Source: Acidimicrobiia bacterium
GTDB taxonomy: Bacteria; Actinomycetota; Acidimicrobiia; IMCC26256
Direction: 5' to 3'
Assembly: GCA_023262065.1 (NCBI GenBank)
Contig: JALRDW010000158.1
Span: 1-7,150, forward strand
DNA: 7,150 bases
The notes beneath the pieces are model-generated. The model was not told where the DNA came from. It was given only the letters and a program-made list of their open reading frames with translations, and made no database searches. Numbering within the stretch: position 1 is the stretch's first letter; every line of letters starts with the position of its first letter. The translations under genes were made by a program, and so were the position numbers. Below are positions 5,965 to 7,150 of the stretch, one piece after another.

Positions 5965-7150
5965 ATGTACATCGGATACACCGACGAGCAGAAGCGCCTC
6001 CGGGACGAACTCCGGGCCTACTACGAGGCGATGCTCACCGACGAGATCCAGGACGAGCTGTCGCGCAGCGAGGGGGTCGGGCCGCTCGCTCGGCGTCTCT
6101 GGAAGCAGATGGCGTCGGACGGCTGGGCCGGCATCGGCTGGCCGAAGGAGTACGGGGGTCAGGGTCGTACCCCGATCGAGCAGTTCGTGTTCTTCGACGA
6201 GTCGATGCGGGCCGGGGCACCGGTACCGATGCTCACCATCAACTCCGTGGCGCCGACGATCATGCAGTACGGCAGCGAGGAGCAGAAGGCCTTCTACCTG
6301 CCGAAGATCCTCGCCGGTGAGATCCACTTCGCCATCGGCTACACCGAGCCGGAGGCGGGCACCGACCTCGCCTCGCTGAAGACCCGGGCCGTGCGGGACG
6401 GCGACGAGTACGTCATCAACGGGCAGAAGATCTGGACGAGCCTCGCGACCGACGTCGACTACGTCTGGCTCGCCGTGCGTACGGACCCGGACGTCAAGAA
6501 GCACAAGGGCATCTCGATGCTCATCGTCCCGAGCGACGCGCCGGGGTTCAAGGTCGAGCCGATCAAGAACATGGGTGGGCTCAACACGAACATCACCTTC
6601 TACGACGACGTGCGGGTGCCGGTCGGCAACCTGGTCGGCGAGGAGAACAAGGGCTGGAACCTCATCACGAACCAGCTCAACCACGAGCGGGTCACGCTCT
6701 GCTCCTCGGGCATCGTCGAACGCCAGCTCGAGGACGTCTCGGCCTGGGCCAAGGAGGCGACGCTGCCCGACGGGCGCCGGGTCATCGACCAGGAGTGGGT
6801 GCAGCTCAACCTGGCCCGGGTGCACGCCCGGCTCGAGTACCTGCGGCTCATCAACTGGAAGGTCGCGGCCGACGCGACCGCCGGTCTGCCGCTCGACCCC
6901 GCATACGCGTCGAGCATCAAGGTGTTCGGCACCGAGTTCTACCTCGAGGCCTTCCGGGCCCTCATGGAGATCATGGGTTCGAACGCGGTCGTGAAGGGCG
7001 GTTCGCCCGCGGCGGTCGTGCAGGGTCGCATCGAGGCCCGGACCCGCAGCATGCACATCCTCACCTTCGGTGGTGGCACCAACGAGATGCAGCGCGACCT
7101 CATCAATGCACCGGCGAGCGAACTCGGTCCGGCAGCGCTCGCCGAGGCGG
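5965..7150 (+). CDS. Acyl-CoA dehydrogenase, FadE26/FadE29-like (3' end outside window)
   Basis: FAD-dependent enzyme that introduces the alpha-beta double bond into an acyl-CoA thioester. The frame is open for 395 codons to the window edge. Segments are: N-terminal helical domain (1-120) with WPKEYGGQG (59-67); FAD/substrate region FAIGYTEPEAGTDLASL (122-138) and GQKIWTSL (153-160); NQLNHERV (236-243) with the likely catalytic base Glu241; and C-terminal FGGGTNEMQRD (368-378). From memory it resembles Mycobacterium tuberculosis FadE26 (ChsE4, about 400 aa) and FadE29 more than generic short-chain enzymes, sharing the start pattern and WPKE, TINSVAPTIM and EWVQLNLARVHA. Only a few C-terminal residues are probably missing. 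FadE26-type chains work as alpha2beta2 with a second FadE and act on steroid side-chain CoA esters, but the substrate here is unproven. ATG 5965 has a clear ribosome binding site. The gene starts 44 nt after tRNA-Ser with no promoter of its own visible. Confidence 0.93.
   Translation, partial: MYIGYTDEQKRLRDELRAYYEAMLTDEIQDELSRSEGVGPLARRLWKQMASDGWAGIGWPKEYGGQGRTPIEQFVFFDESMRAGAPVPMLTINSVAPTIMQYGSEEQKAFYLPKILAGEIHFAIGYTEPEAGTDLASLKTRAVRDGDEYVINGQKIWTSLATDVDYVWLAVRTDPDVKKHKGISMLIVPSDAPGFKVEPIKNMGGLNTNITFYDDVRVPVGNLVGEENKGWNLITNQLNHERVTLCSSGIVERQLEDVSAWAKEATLPDGRRVIDQEWVQLNLARVHARLEYLRLINWKVAADATAGLPLDPAYASSIKVFGTEFYLEAFRALMEIMGSNAVVKGGSPAAVVQGRIEARTRSMHILTFGGGTNEMQRDLINAPASELGPAALAEA

Noticed and set aside
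5631..5981. Minus-strand ORFs over the tRNA with peptide EGVGFEPTELSL (and, in another frame over 4976-5947, EWDLNPRSSRS)
   Set aside because: These are translations of the reverse complement of tRNA-Ser, a well-known source of spurious 'GFEPT'-type proteins in databases. No ribosome binding site or coding signal supports them.
5899..7056. Minus-strand ORF of 385 aa opposite the acyl-CoA dehydrogenase gene
   Set aside because: It has low-complexity Val/Asp/Arg/Leu composition mirroring the GC-rich codons of the sense gene, no family motifs, and it runs into the tRNA. The sense strand encodes a clear enzyme.
1..7150. Search by eye for CRISPR arrays, insertion sequences, long direct or inverted repeats, prophage or defence genes
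   Set aside because: None was seen. Repetition is limited to short GC-rich words expected in this composition.

Overview
The window looks like chromosomal housekeeping DNA from a high-GC actinobacterium (Actinomycetota; roughly 70% GC by eye). This rests on the GC bias, the dominance of GTG starts, TANNNT-type -10 elements placed directly in front of start codons, an actinobacterial-type PheA with an ACT domain next to serS, and an acyl-CoA dehydrogenase close to the mycobacterial FadE26/FadE29 group. An acidimicrobial or similar deep-branching actinobacterium is plausible, but the sequence does not prove it.

Layout. (1) 31-1547, plus strand: a short type I pantothenate kinase (CoaA) and an aldose 1-epimerase family protein, sharing a GTGA stop/start overlap. 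(2) 1519-3518, minus strand: a DUF2203 protein followed by glucose-6-phosphate isomerase (pgi), again sharing GTGA. The 3' ends of the epimerase gene and pgi overlap by 29 nt. (3) A 54-nt divergent promoter region at 3519-3572. (4) 3573-5767, plus strand: prephenate dehydratase (pheA) and seryl-tRNA synthetase (serS), the third GTGA-coupled pair. (5) 5835-5920: tRNA-Ser(UGA), 67 nt after serS. (6) 5965 to the window end: an acyl-CoA dehydrogenase, cut off near its C-terminus by the window.

The jobs are central metabolism: CoA synthesis, sugar epimerisation and isomerisation, phenylalanine synthesis, serine charging, and acyl-CoA (possibly steroid side-chain) oxidation. No mobile element, CRISPR array, phage gene or defence-like cassette is visible, and I do not see an undescribed multi-gene system.

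The points most worth a second look are: the CoaA, which lacks the usual N-terminal region and has changed residues at two positions linked in E. coli to CoA feedback inhibition; a uniform operon pattern (leaderless first gene, GTGA-coupled second gene) in all three protein operons; and a tRNA-Ser placed so that its promoter may also drive the acyl-CoA dehydrogenase gene. There is no gene-free stretch over 300 bases.
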